Source: DASRDB01 sp035652815 (lineage in GTDB: Bacteria > Chloroflexota > Ktedonobacteria > Ktedonobacterales > Ktedonobacteraceae). From it: a DNA stretch of 64,000 nt. A program made the position numbers and the translations under genes. Below, piece after piece: positions 57,169 to 64,000 of this stretch. The stretch's first letter is position 1. The number at the start of each line of letters is the position of its first letter. The notes below the pieces were generated by a model. That model saw only the letters and a program-made list of their open reading frames with translations. It was not told where the DNA came from and searched no databases. The stretch covers positions 310,001 to 374,000 of the forward strand of contig DASRDB010000011.1 of assembly GCA_035652815.1 (NCBI GenBank), given 5' to 3'.

Positions 57169-60100
57169 ATGAGCGATATCCAGGATTCTCTCTCTATCGA
57201 GCGGCTCCTTGAAAAAGTTTCCTCTTATGTTGATACCTTTGATGCAAAGCTGGTGCTTTCGCAGGCCTTTGAAATTGCGGCGAGAGCGCATGCTGGATAT
57301 ACACGTATCGATGGGCAGCCCTATCTCAGTCATCCTCTGGCAGTAGCTGAAATGCTGGCTGACTGGCAGGCATCGCTTCCTGTCCTTGCTACTGCTCTCT
57401 TGCATGATCTTTTTAGTCCCGAATATTCCCAGGCTTACACTGCTCAGGAAATCTATCTTCAGGAGGTACGCCGCCGTCTCGGGGAAGACATAGGGAACTT
57501 ATTAGAGACAATGGCACGTCTGAATAGCTCTATGCGACACCTGGAGGCTGGCGATTTTTATAGCAGGGTCGATAACGACGACTTCTGGGAGAGCATCAGC
57601 TATTATTTACAGCAAAATCGTGATACGGTCATTATCAAGATTGCTGATCGCACTCACAATTTAATGACCTCTTCCGCTCTGACACCTCATTATAGGGAGC
57701 GAGCGGCAGACATTGGTCTGAATTTGCTGGTGCCGTTGCTCGAGCGGCTTGGTATGGGACAAGTGAGAAGGGAGGTCGAGGACATTTGCTTTGCGCTGAA
57801 AAACGGCGAGCAATATCAGGATTTGAGAGAACGGTGCAATAATCCCGTGTGGCAGCAGGAGATAGCTGCGCTGGTAGATGATTTGCAAAAAAAGCTTGCT
57901 CCGTCCTTACCTGACAGTACAATGTTCTGGCGACCGGCTTCCCTCTATTCTATCTGGCAAGACCTCAAAACGACTAAACTGGCGCAGAACGAAAAACCAC
58001 ATGTACGGATGGGCGAGGCTGGACTGTTTGTCATTATCGTCGGTGAGGAGCGCCTGGACTGTTATTCCGCGCTCGGGCTACTGCACACGTTTTGTCTGCC
58101 TATCGAGGGGCACGTGCGCGATTTGATTGCCAACCGGCAAAAGAACGGCTATCAATCTTTACATACCCTGGTGAAGCATCCTTCGGGTAAATTTTTACAG
58201 GTTGCTATTCGCACGCGCGCAATGGATATGGTTGCTGAATATGGTATTACCGCTTGCTGGCGTGGCATCGCGGAAGATTTTCTTCCGCGCTTGCCAGAGC
58301 ATCGAACCTCGATGGAGGGTACGATTCAGGTCTTTACGCCGAAAGGTGAGGCCCGCACGCTTCCAGCGGGAGCCACACCGATTGATTTTGCCTATCATAT
58401 TCATTCGGGTGTAGGCAATCATTGTGTTGATGCACTGGTGAACGGCTCGCGCGTTGACCTGTACCATCCTTTGCAGAATGGCGACCAGGTGGAGATTATT
58501 TCCGGTGGTTCGGGAAGCAGTCCAAAGTACGATTGGTTGCAGCATGTGAAAACACCCCAGGCGCTCAGCCGCATCCGGCACTGGCTCAGTTTTAATCGTA
58601 GAGAAGACATGTTGAAGATCGGCAGGGCATTGTTGGATCAGGAGTTAAGCGCCCTGGCTCTGGATTCACATGATGTTCAGGTGACGCAATTGCTCAATAA
58701 GATCGCTGAGCGAGAACACCTGAAGGACCTCGATGAATTGCTCGTATCGATTGGGGTAGGACGGCATAAACCGGCGAAAATCGTAGCTAGCTTGAAATCG
58801 TTACGGCTAAAATCGGTACGTTCTCCGGGCGCTATCGACCTGCGAACCAGCATCCATGTACTTGCGCCTGAACTTGCGGAAATGCCGCGCATACTCGCAC
58901 AATGCTGCGCGCCGGTGACAGCGGATGAAATTGTAGGCTACCGGCGCAGCGATAATGTGCTGGTTATTCACCGGCATGATTGCCCGCAACTTGAGGGACG
59001 ACAGGGGTTGGTACAGGTGAAGTGGAACAGGACAAATGTGGAGGGGAACTATACTATCTATGTGGAGGCGGTGAATCGGCCTGGACTGGCGAGTGAGATC
59101 AGCACGCTTGTAGCTCTTTCAGGAATTGATATGCAGGAATTTCATGCCAGACGCAGACCAGATGGCGTTATGGCGGAGATTTATATTGTCTTAAGCGGTA
59201 CCACAAGCGGACAGCGAGATCGCATTCAAAAGGCGCTGGAAGATGCGCACCATGTCACGCGCGTGGATATGATTCATCCAGGTATGCTCACTCCTGGTGG
59301 TCCTATATCTGAAGCGCCTGTCCTAAAACATCTGCCGAATCCCTACAGCCCTGGTATCGCCATTGGTTCGCGTTTTTATGGACGCGAGACGGAAATTGAG
59401 CGTATCGTCAATTTGCTGCATAGCGAGCAGCAGGGAACGGCTATTCTACTCTGGGGCCAGAGGCGTATTGGTAAAACCTCTATTATGCTGCGGCTGCGTG
59501 AGAAGGCAGTAAGCGCCTTTTTACCTGTCTATCTTGATTTGCAGGGATTGCGAGATGGCAACACTGTCCACTTCCTGTATCGCCTGATGATGGGCCTTTC
59601 GCAGGTACTCAAAGAACGTATAACCGATTTGCCACGAGAAATTACTGTACCGGCATACAACCGTTTGCGAAAAGACCCGCTTGGGCAGTTTGATATGTTT
59701 ATGGACCTGATTCGGGATGCCGCGAAGCAGTATCCTTTTGTCATTATGCTGGATGAATTTCAATGCCTCAACACGCTACGCGAGGAAGGAGTCAGCCGCA
59801 GCGCAATTTTTAATCGCCTGCGCAGTCATTCACAACACGGACAGGGCATCCACCTGATCCTGAGCGGCGGTGGATTGCTCAGCCAGTTACGTTATGAGAC
59901 AGATGTCACTTCGCTGTTCAATATCGCTCATTCCGAGAAACTCGGCTGTCTGACAGAGTTGGCAGTGCATCATCTGATTAAAGATGGCTTATCACAGGTG
60001 GGAATAGTCACCGAACCGACGATGAACCTGCTATACCAGCTTACTGCCGGGCATCCATACTATCTCCAGTTGCTCTGTTCGATGTTGTACGATCATTTTC

Positions 60101-60477
60101 AGGGTAAAAAAGGTGTCATTACCGCTCATATAGTACGCCAACTGGTATTCGAGTGGATTCAGAACGCGGATGCCAGTCGCTTTCAACACCTGTGGGAGGG
60201 ACATGACGCGGTGTCGGCTCAGCGAAACCGGCTGATCCTGAGCGCGATTGCTGATCTTGATGCCTACCATCATGAAATCGAATTCAGCCGGTTGGGAAAT
60301 GTGCTGTATCCGGTGATGTCAGAGCAGGAACTGGCCCTGTCATTAGGAGACTTGACCGAGTTGGGGGTACTCATACATACGCACGCGGGCTACACAATCA
60401 CGGTTGATTTGTTTACGCGCTGGTTGCGCCAGCATTGCCCGCTTGATAGATTGCTTAAGGAGGCTCCACGAGTATGA
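57169..60477 (+). CDS. Rel/SpoT-like protein with inactive catalytic sites fused to a STAND-type ATPase
   Basis: A 1102-residue protein. N-terminal HD domain: metal ligands fit H55 (YLSHP), H79-D80 (LLHD) and D160 (KIADRTHN), but the catalytic Glu-Asp after HD is Ser-Pro (residues 83-84). Synthetase domain (~250-370): the fold is kept (KNGYQSLHTLV, VAEYGITACW), but the Asp of YDLxAxR is Ala284 and the Glu of EIQIRT is Gln344. Then a TGS domain (384-446), a helical part and an ACT domain (~625-675). Residues ~735-1100 are an added ATPase: FYGRETEIERIVNLL, Walker A GQRRIGKTSI (~763-772), and Walker B FVIMLDEFQCL. AAGGGGGTG precedes the ATG. It overlaps the next gene by ATGA. Confidence 0.88.
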   Translation: MSDIQDSLSIERLLEKVSSYVDTFDAKLVLSQAFEIAARAHAGYTRIDGQPYLSHPLAVAEMLADWQASLPVLATALLHDLFSPEYSQAYTAQEIYLQEVRRRLGEDIGNLLETMARLNSSMRHLEAGDFYSRVDNDDFWESISYYLQQNRDTVIIKIADRTHNLMTSSALTPHYRERAADIGLNLLVPLLERLGMGQVRREVEDICFALKNGEQYQDLRERCNNPVWQQEIAALVDDLQKKLAPSLPDSTMFWRPASLYSIWQDLKTTKLAQNEKPHVRMGEAGLFVIIVGEERLDCYSALGLLHTFCLPIEGHVRDLIANRQKNGYQSLHTLVKHPSGKFLQVAIRTRAMDMVAEYGITACWRGIAEDFLPRLPEHRTSMEGTIQVFTPKGEARTLPAGATPIDFAYHIHSGVGNHCVDALVNGSRVDLYHPLQNGDQVEIISGGSGSSPKYDWLQHVKTPQALSRIRHWLSFNRREDMLKIGRALLDQELSALALDSHDVQVTQLLNKIAEREHLKDLDELLVSIGVGRHKPAKIVASLKSLRLKSVRSPGAIDLRTSIHVLAPELAEMPRILAQCCAPVTADEIVGYRRSDNVLVIHRHDCPQLEGRQGLVQVKWNRTNVEGNYTIYVEAVNRPGLASEISTLVALSGIDMQEFHARRRPDGVMAEIYIVLSGTTSGQRDRIQKALEDAHHVTRVDMIHPGMLTPGGPISEAPVLKHLPNPYSPGIAIGSRFYGRETEIERIVNLLHSEQQGTAILLWGQRRIGKTSIMLRLREKAVSAFLPVYLDLQGLRDGNTVHFLYRLMMGLSQVLKERITDLPREITVPAYNRLRKDPLGQFDMFMDLIRDAAKQYPFVIMLDEFQCLNTLREEGVSRSAIFNRLRSHSQHGQGIHLILSGGGLLSQLRYETDVTSLFNIAHSEKLGCLTELAVHHLIKDGLSQVGIVTEPTMNLLYQLTAGHPYYLQLLCSMLYDHFQGKKGVITAHIVRQLVFEWIQNADASRFQHLWEGHDAVSAQRNRLILSAIADLDAYHHEIEFSRLGNVLYPVMSEQELALSLGDLTELGVLIHTHAGYTITVDLFTRWLRQHCPLDRLLKEAPRV

Positions 60478-61916
60478 TCTCGTTCTCGTTACAGCCGGAT
60501 AACCCTTTTACCCGGCTGCCTTTTTGGGGAAGGCGCAAAGAATTAGCCACGCTTTATGGTCGATTAACGAGCGATCCACCGCAGTGTACTCCGCTCATTG
60601 GCGAAGCCACTTTCGGTAAATCTGCGCTCTTACGCTACTTGAGCGATCCTGATAATGCCATAACGCCTGAAGATGCAGAATTGAAAAGTCGGTTTGTTTT
60701 TGCGTATCTTGATTGCGCGAGCTATGCCGACCAGGGCGGAAATGAGAATTATGCCTCGGCCCGTTTCTGGTGGGATCTCTACCATGCTCTATGGAAAAAG
60801 CTGAATACCAAAGACAAATGCCCGCCGCTTGAGGAGCCGGAATGGAATGCCCTGGAAGAAGATACCGATTTTCAAATCCGCTTAGCGTTAGAGGAGTTAC
60901 TAAGCGAGCGGTCAGAACGGGTTATCTTTGTCCTGGATAACTTTGAGGCTGTAGCCCGTATGCCCATTCGTGCCAGCGAATGGCTGCGTTCCTTAGCGTT
61001 GTCTTCGTGCGCCTATGTGATTGCCAGCAGGCATCTTCTCTATTTACTGTATCATTCTACAAACTGGAACAGTCCATCCCCGTTATGGAATCTGTTCTCC
61101 GACCCAATTTATATTGCTCTGATGTCAGAAGATGAGGTGAGGAGTTTTCTTGCGCAGGCAAAAGAACAGGCTAAAGCGCGTGGAAGCGCCTGGGGACAGG
61201 AGGATATTGACTTTGTCAGGAGATGTGCGGGACGCCACCCGGAGTTGCTGCGTATTGCCTGCGCCTACCTCTTTGAGCAGCGCCTCTATCAGAAAGGCTC
61301 CAGTCGCAGCGAGTTCGATGAGGAAGCTTTGGAATATAGCATTTACAAGGCGTCGGGGCGTGTATGCAGTCAGCTTTGGAAAGGGCTGGCTGATCCAGCG
61401 TTAAGCGGCTTGCCCGGCAGCCAGCATGACTCGCGTGGAGCATCACAAGAACTCTCTTTCTATCAAAAGGGATTGCTCAATGTGGCGCAAGGTTTGCCTG
61501 CTGAAAGCCGTGTTCTTTTTGATCTGGCGCAATACGGTTTAATCGAGCAGGTTGGCGGAGAATGGAGCGTTTTCTCAGAGATCATGCGTCAATTTGTTCT
61601 GGAACAGGCGCGGATGGCTGTGCGTGCTGAGCCGAATGTAGAAAAGCTACCCGCTTCAGATGGTAATACGCCTGTAAAGGGCCTGCCCAACCTCAGCTAT
61701 CGCGAGAGACAGGTATATGACTACCTCAAGGCGCGGGCCGGAGCAGTATGCGCCCGGGAAGAGATAAAAAGGGCCATCTGGGGAGAGAATGAGGAGCCAA
61801 CGAATAGCGCCCTGCAAAAAATCATCGAGCGCATTCGCGAGAAAATCGAGCCTGACCCTGAAAACCCGCGCTACCTGCTGGCTGTCAGGGGGCAGGGATA
61901 TATGCTGCGGGAGTAG
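60474..61916 (+). CDS. STAND-like ATPase with C-terminal OmpR-type winged helix
   Basis: A 480-residue protein. Residues ~18-60 have WGRRKELATLYGRL and a Walker A loop GEATFGKSALLRYL; Walker B is VIFVLDNFEAV (~143). The middle (~230-380) is helical with a winged-helix feel. The C-terminal ~95 residues are an OmpR/PhoB-type winged helix (LSYRERQVYDYLKARAGAVC, SALQKIIERIREKIE, YLLAVRGQGYML). ATP-driven control of transcription is likely. Its ATG overlaps the stop of the pseudo-Rel/STAND gene, so both are made together. Confidence 0.82.
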   Translation: MISFSLQPDNPFTRLPFWGRRKELATLYGRLTSDPPQCTPLIGEATFGKSALLRYLSDPDNAITPEDAELKSRFVFAYLDCASYADQGGNENYASARFWWDLYHALWKKLNTKDKCPPLEEPEWNALEEDTDFQIRLALEELLSERSERVIFVLDNFEAVARMPIRASEWLRSLALSSCAYVIASRHLLYLLYHSTNWNSPSPLWNLFSDPIYIALMSEDEVRSFLAQAKEQAKARGSAWGQEDIDFVRRCAGRHPELLRIACAYLFEQRLYQKGSSRSEFDEEALEYSIYKASGRVCSQLWKGLADPALSGLPGSQHDSRGASQELSFYQKGLLNVAQGLPAESRVLFDLAQYGLIEQVGGEWSVFSEIMRQFVLEQARMAVRAEPNVEKLPASDGNTPVKGLPNLSYRERQVYDYLKARAGAVCAREEIKRAIWGENEEPTNSALQKIIERIREKIEPDPENPRYLLAVRGQGYMLRE

Positions 61917-61925
61917 CCCGGGCCT

Positions 61926-62002
61926 TGTCATCCTGAGCGCAGCGAAGGATGACATCAACACCTTGCCTACTCTGGTTGTTCACCTTCATCATGCGTCCCT
62001 AC
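61926..62002. repeat. Collapsed composite repeat
   Basis: A short family A remnant, TGTCATCCTGAGCGCAGCGA directly followed by AGGATGACA (61926-61954), has lost its centre and most of its right arm. A family B right end (CATCATGCGTCCCTACA, 61986-62002) lies just beyond. They fill the gap between the convergent ATPase/wHTH and APH-like genes. Confidence 0.75.
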
Positions 62003-62020
62003 AATTTTCTGAACATTCTC

Positions 62021-63172
62021 TCAAGCCGCCTGTAAAAGCGGCTGCCGCAATTGCAAAGCCAGGTGCCTTTGCGCCACATTGAGCAGGCGCAGGCCGAGTT
62101 CGGGCAGGTTGTCGTAGACGATGCTGATCGCGGCTCCCACGATGGCTTTTTCGATGCGGTAGTAGGCCAGAACCGTTCTGGCGGCTTCATTATCCTGATT
62201 TGTCAGTTCCAGATAGTAGTCAACAAGCGAGTCGGCCAGCCAGGGGTTGGTGCGTGTTTCTATATCGACAGCCAGCATGGCGAAGTCACTCAGTGTATCG
62301 ATATTGCAGTACGTTGGATTAAAATCGATTGCGTCCAGTAGTTTGACGCGGTCGCATGGAAAATTGCCCTCGTCGGGAGGTAAAATCCAGAGGTTAAGGG
62401 CCTTGATATCTCCATGACAGTTGCGAATAGCTTTTTCTCGTAGTCGCTGCTCAAAAAATGCCGCGCTGCGGCATTGTGAAAAGACTTCAAGCAGTCCACT
62501 ATGCAACCTGAGAATACTTTCTTGTAGATAAGAATATTGATCTGAAGCCAGGATCAGGTGCAGTAATTCAAGATTATGCCATAATTTGTCTTCCAGTTGT
62601 CGCGGACTACCCCAATAGGGATTTTCTGGAATATCATCGGGCAACTCTAACCGCTCATGCACTTCCGCGAGATAGCTGGTGAGCATGCAGAGATCATCAT
62701 ACAGGGTCATGCCATACTGATTCAGCAAATTGTCCAGCCTTTGCTCGTCTGGCAAGCGTTTCATAATTAAGGCATATTCAGCATTAAGGCCGCTCTCAAG
62801 TATTTCGTGTGTTGGATTCTCTAAAATGTCTCCGGTAAGAATATACTGTCCATCTTTCCAATCACATACAAGAGCTAATCCTTTATAGCTATCCGGTGTG
62901 AACATCCTGTTTTTTTGTAACGCCTCAAGCTGGCACTGTCGTCGTTTGTCAGGAGTTGAGAGATCATAGCGCGTATCGCGATAGTCGCGTAAGATTTTTA
63001 GCACGTAGGGTTCATTGGAGAAATTATGAGCAAATACAATCCAGGCGCTTTCTGAATGAAACTGTTTTTCGATGAAATAGTAATGCTCTTGCCTGCCGGA
63101 AAGAGCAAGCGGTCCCGTTGTACGCTCTTGTACTTTAACAGCATCCATGTTCGCACTACAAATATCGAACAT
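62021..63172 (-). CDS. APH/choline-kinase-fold protein
   Basis: A 383-residue soluble protein. The Brenner-type catalytic loop is NCHGDIKALNLWI (~250-262) and the DFG-like Asp lies in LLDAIDFNP (~274). This fits aminoglycoside phosphotransferase/choline-kinase-fold proteins, especially the branch fused elsewhere to P-loop kinases. The N-terminal lobe includes YVLKILRDYRDTRYDLSTPD. Substrate unknown. The start at 63172 has AGAGG upstream; an ATG at 63148 is an alternative. Confidence 0.72.
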   Translation of the reverse strand: MFDICSANMDAVKVQERTTGPLALSGRQEHYYFIEKQFHSESAWIVFAHNFSNEPYVLKILRDYRDTRYDLSTPDKRRQCQLEALQKNRMFTPDSYKGLALVCDWKDGQYILTGDILENPTHEILESGLNAEYALIMKRLPDEQRLDNLLNQYGMTLYDDLCMLTSYLAEVHERLELPDDIPENPYWGSPRQLEDKLWHNLELLHLILASDQYSYLQESILRLHSGLLEVFSQCRSAAFFEQRLREKAIRNCHGDIKALNLWILPPDEGNFPCDRVKLLDAIDFNPTYCNIDTLSDFAMLAVDIETRTNPWLADSLVDYYLELTNQDNEAARTVLAYYRIEKAIVGAAISIVYDNLPELGLRLLNVAQRHLALQLRQPLLQAA

Positions 63173-63228
63173 ACGAAACTTGCCTCTACAACATTATTGA
63201 ATAATCGCATCTATTATATGCCTGTACA

Positions 63229-63471
63229 TGTAGGGACGCGATTGATCGCGTCCTGCCTGTTGCTGCGCCGGGCAACCAGACGAGGCGGACGCGATGATGA
63301 ATTTTTACAATGAAAGGGAGTATAGTGGCCTCATGTCATCCTGAGCGCAGCGAAGGATCTGCGTCCCCCGACGATGCGCGTGCCGAGGCCCCAGATCCTT
63401 CGCTGCGCTCAGGATGACATGGGGTGAGTATCCCCCCGTATTTTGTAAAAGTTCATCATCGCGTCCCTACA
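63229..63471. repeat. Composite nested palindrome (family B enclosing family A)
   Basis: Outer ends TGTAGGGACGCGATTGATCG (63229) and TCATCATCGCGTCCCTACA (ending 63471) enclose a second B-type segment, the middle layer (GGGAGTATAGTGG against GAGTATCCCCC) and a family A palindrome (63334-63419). This is the third full three-layer copy in the window. It lies in the divergent gap between the APH-like and EamA genes. Confidence 0.85.
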
Positions 63472-63683
63472 TGGCACGAAAAACTATTTTATATGGATTG
63501 CACTATAGCACTCATCATGTTAAACGAATACGATATAGAACTATTGGGGGGTGCATTTTCCCGAAAGTACCAGGGTCTATCTTCAGGCCAATTGCCTGCA
63601 TTCCGATATAATTGGCTCTATGAACCTTCGTTTTTATCTGTTACTATCCTTTGTATAGTACTGTCTCCTGATCTGAGTAGAAA

Positions 63684-64000
63684 ATGACCACGATGAAAGA
63701 ACACGCATCACTCTCTCCTGAAGCGCAGACCGTATTTGAGCAGGCGAAAAGTGTGCCTGGAACCCGAGAAACGTCTTTAGAGGACAGAATTCGTACTGTG
63801 CTGGCCCTGTTCGCGCTCTATATCATCTGGGGTTCGACCTACCTGGCTATTCGTATAGCCGTACAGGGCATTCCACCGTTATTGATGGCGGGCATTCGCT
63901 TCCTGCTCGCGGGTGGGCTGCTGTACCTGTTCTTGCGCTTGCGAGGCGTGCCTGCTCCTACGCGCAGGCAGTGGGGGGGGTCAGCATGTGTAGGGGCGCT
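63684..64000 (+). CDS. EamA/DMT-family transporter (partial)
   Basis: The first ~105 residues of a drug/metabolite transporter; the rest is beyond the window. A charged ~38-residue N-terminus (MTTMKEHASLSPEAQTVFEQ) is followed by the first EamA helix with ALYIIWGSTYLAIRIAVQGI and a second helix (LMAGIRFLLAGGLLYLFLRL). Members export amino acids or other small metabolites. No good ribosome site is seen, and the start could be the later ATG in MKEHAS. Confidence 0.85.
   Translation, partial: MTTMKEHASLSPEAQTVFEQAKSVPGTRETSLEDRIRTVLALFALYIIWGSTYLAIRIAVQGIPPLLMAGIRFLLAGGLLYLFLRLRGVPAPTRRQWGGSACVGA

Noticed and set aside
63424..63687. 87-codon frame after the last composite repeat
   Set aside because: Begins inside the repeat, has no convincing ribosome site and shows no coding character.
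63982..64000. GTAGGGGCGCT at the right edge, like a family B end
   Set aside because: It lies in frame within the EamA coding sequence and cannot be judged without the next bases.

Overview
The window looks like a chromosomal segment of a Chloroflexota bacterium, most likely class Ktedonobacteria. This is inferred from gene content, not from a marker search: Ser/Thr kinases fused to seven WD40 repeats, an XRE/NB-ARC/TPR regulator, a DUF4388 protein, small heptad-repeat coiled-coil proteins, a SpoIIIAA/Ycf45-like R3H ATPase, and many dispersed imperfect palindromes. Most of the window is GC-rich. Two stretches (about 26.9-31.9 kb and 35.5-40.7 kb) are clearly AT-rich and look like accessory DNA.

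Layout. 0-5.5 kb: a partial ArsR regulator, then a leftward operon pdxS-pdxT-GNAT-R3H ATPase ending in a clear terminator. 5.9-11.4 kb: a small protein, a Nudix hydrolase, a sigma factor with two region-4-like domains followed 4 bp later by a HEAT-repeat protein, and a MazF-type toxin-antitoxin pair. 11.5-17.2 kb: a membrane-anchored kinase with a WD40 propeller, an orphan sugar-binding lipoprotein, a Cache-like membrane receptor and a DUF4388 protein. 18-23.5 kb: M29 aminopeptidase, alpha/beta hydrolase, DNA glycosylase, response regulator, secreted GH25-like protein, a small membrane protein, tRNA-Val and tRNA-Leu. 23.5-26.8 kb: a leftward acyl/aryl-CoA operon (CoA ligase, crotonase, Nudix, MaoC-like).

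26.9-31.9 kb: a Type III restriction-modification pair. 31.9-35.5 kb: TlyA, ROK kinase, a second hydrolase, and a small Rpn-tail-like protein. 35.5-40.7 kb: a LuxR-type regulator with a pseudo-receiver behind a long structured leader, a DsrE-like putative Tat substrate, a MauE-like membrane protein fused to a Cys-rich tail, and a lipoprotein. 40.8-51.5 kb: two acyl-CoA dehydrogenases, an MBL hydrolase, a zinc-ribbon WD40 kinase, response regulator/plsX, and several small membrane or coiled-coil proteins. 51.5-55.8 kb: XRE/NB-ARC/TPR regulator, cupredoxin lipoprotein, MenA-type prenyltransferase. 56.1-61.9 kb: a sigma-like gene divergent from a two-gene unit. The first gene of that unit is a Rel/SpoT homologue that has lost its catalytic residues and gained a C-terminal STAND-type ATPase; the second is an ATPase fused to an OmpR-type winged helix. 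62-64 kb: an APH-fold protein and a partial EamA transporter.

The strongest candidate for an undescribed system is the pseudo-Rel/STAND plus ATPase/wHTH pair at 57.2-61.9 kb with its divergent sigma-like neighbour. Other leads are the sigma factor with duplicated region 4 and its HEAT partner, the MauE/Cys-rich plus DsrE-like set, and a family of nested palindromic repeats that in one place provides the stop codons of both flanking convergent genes.
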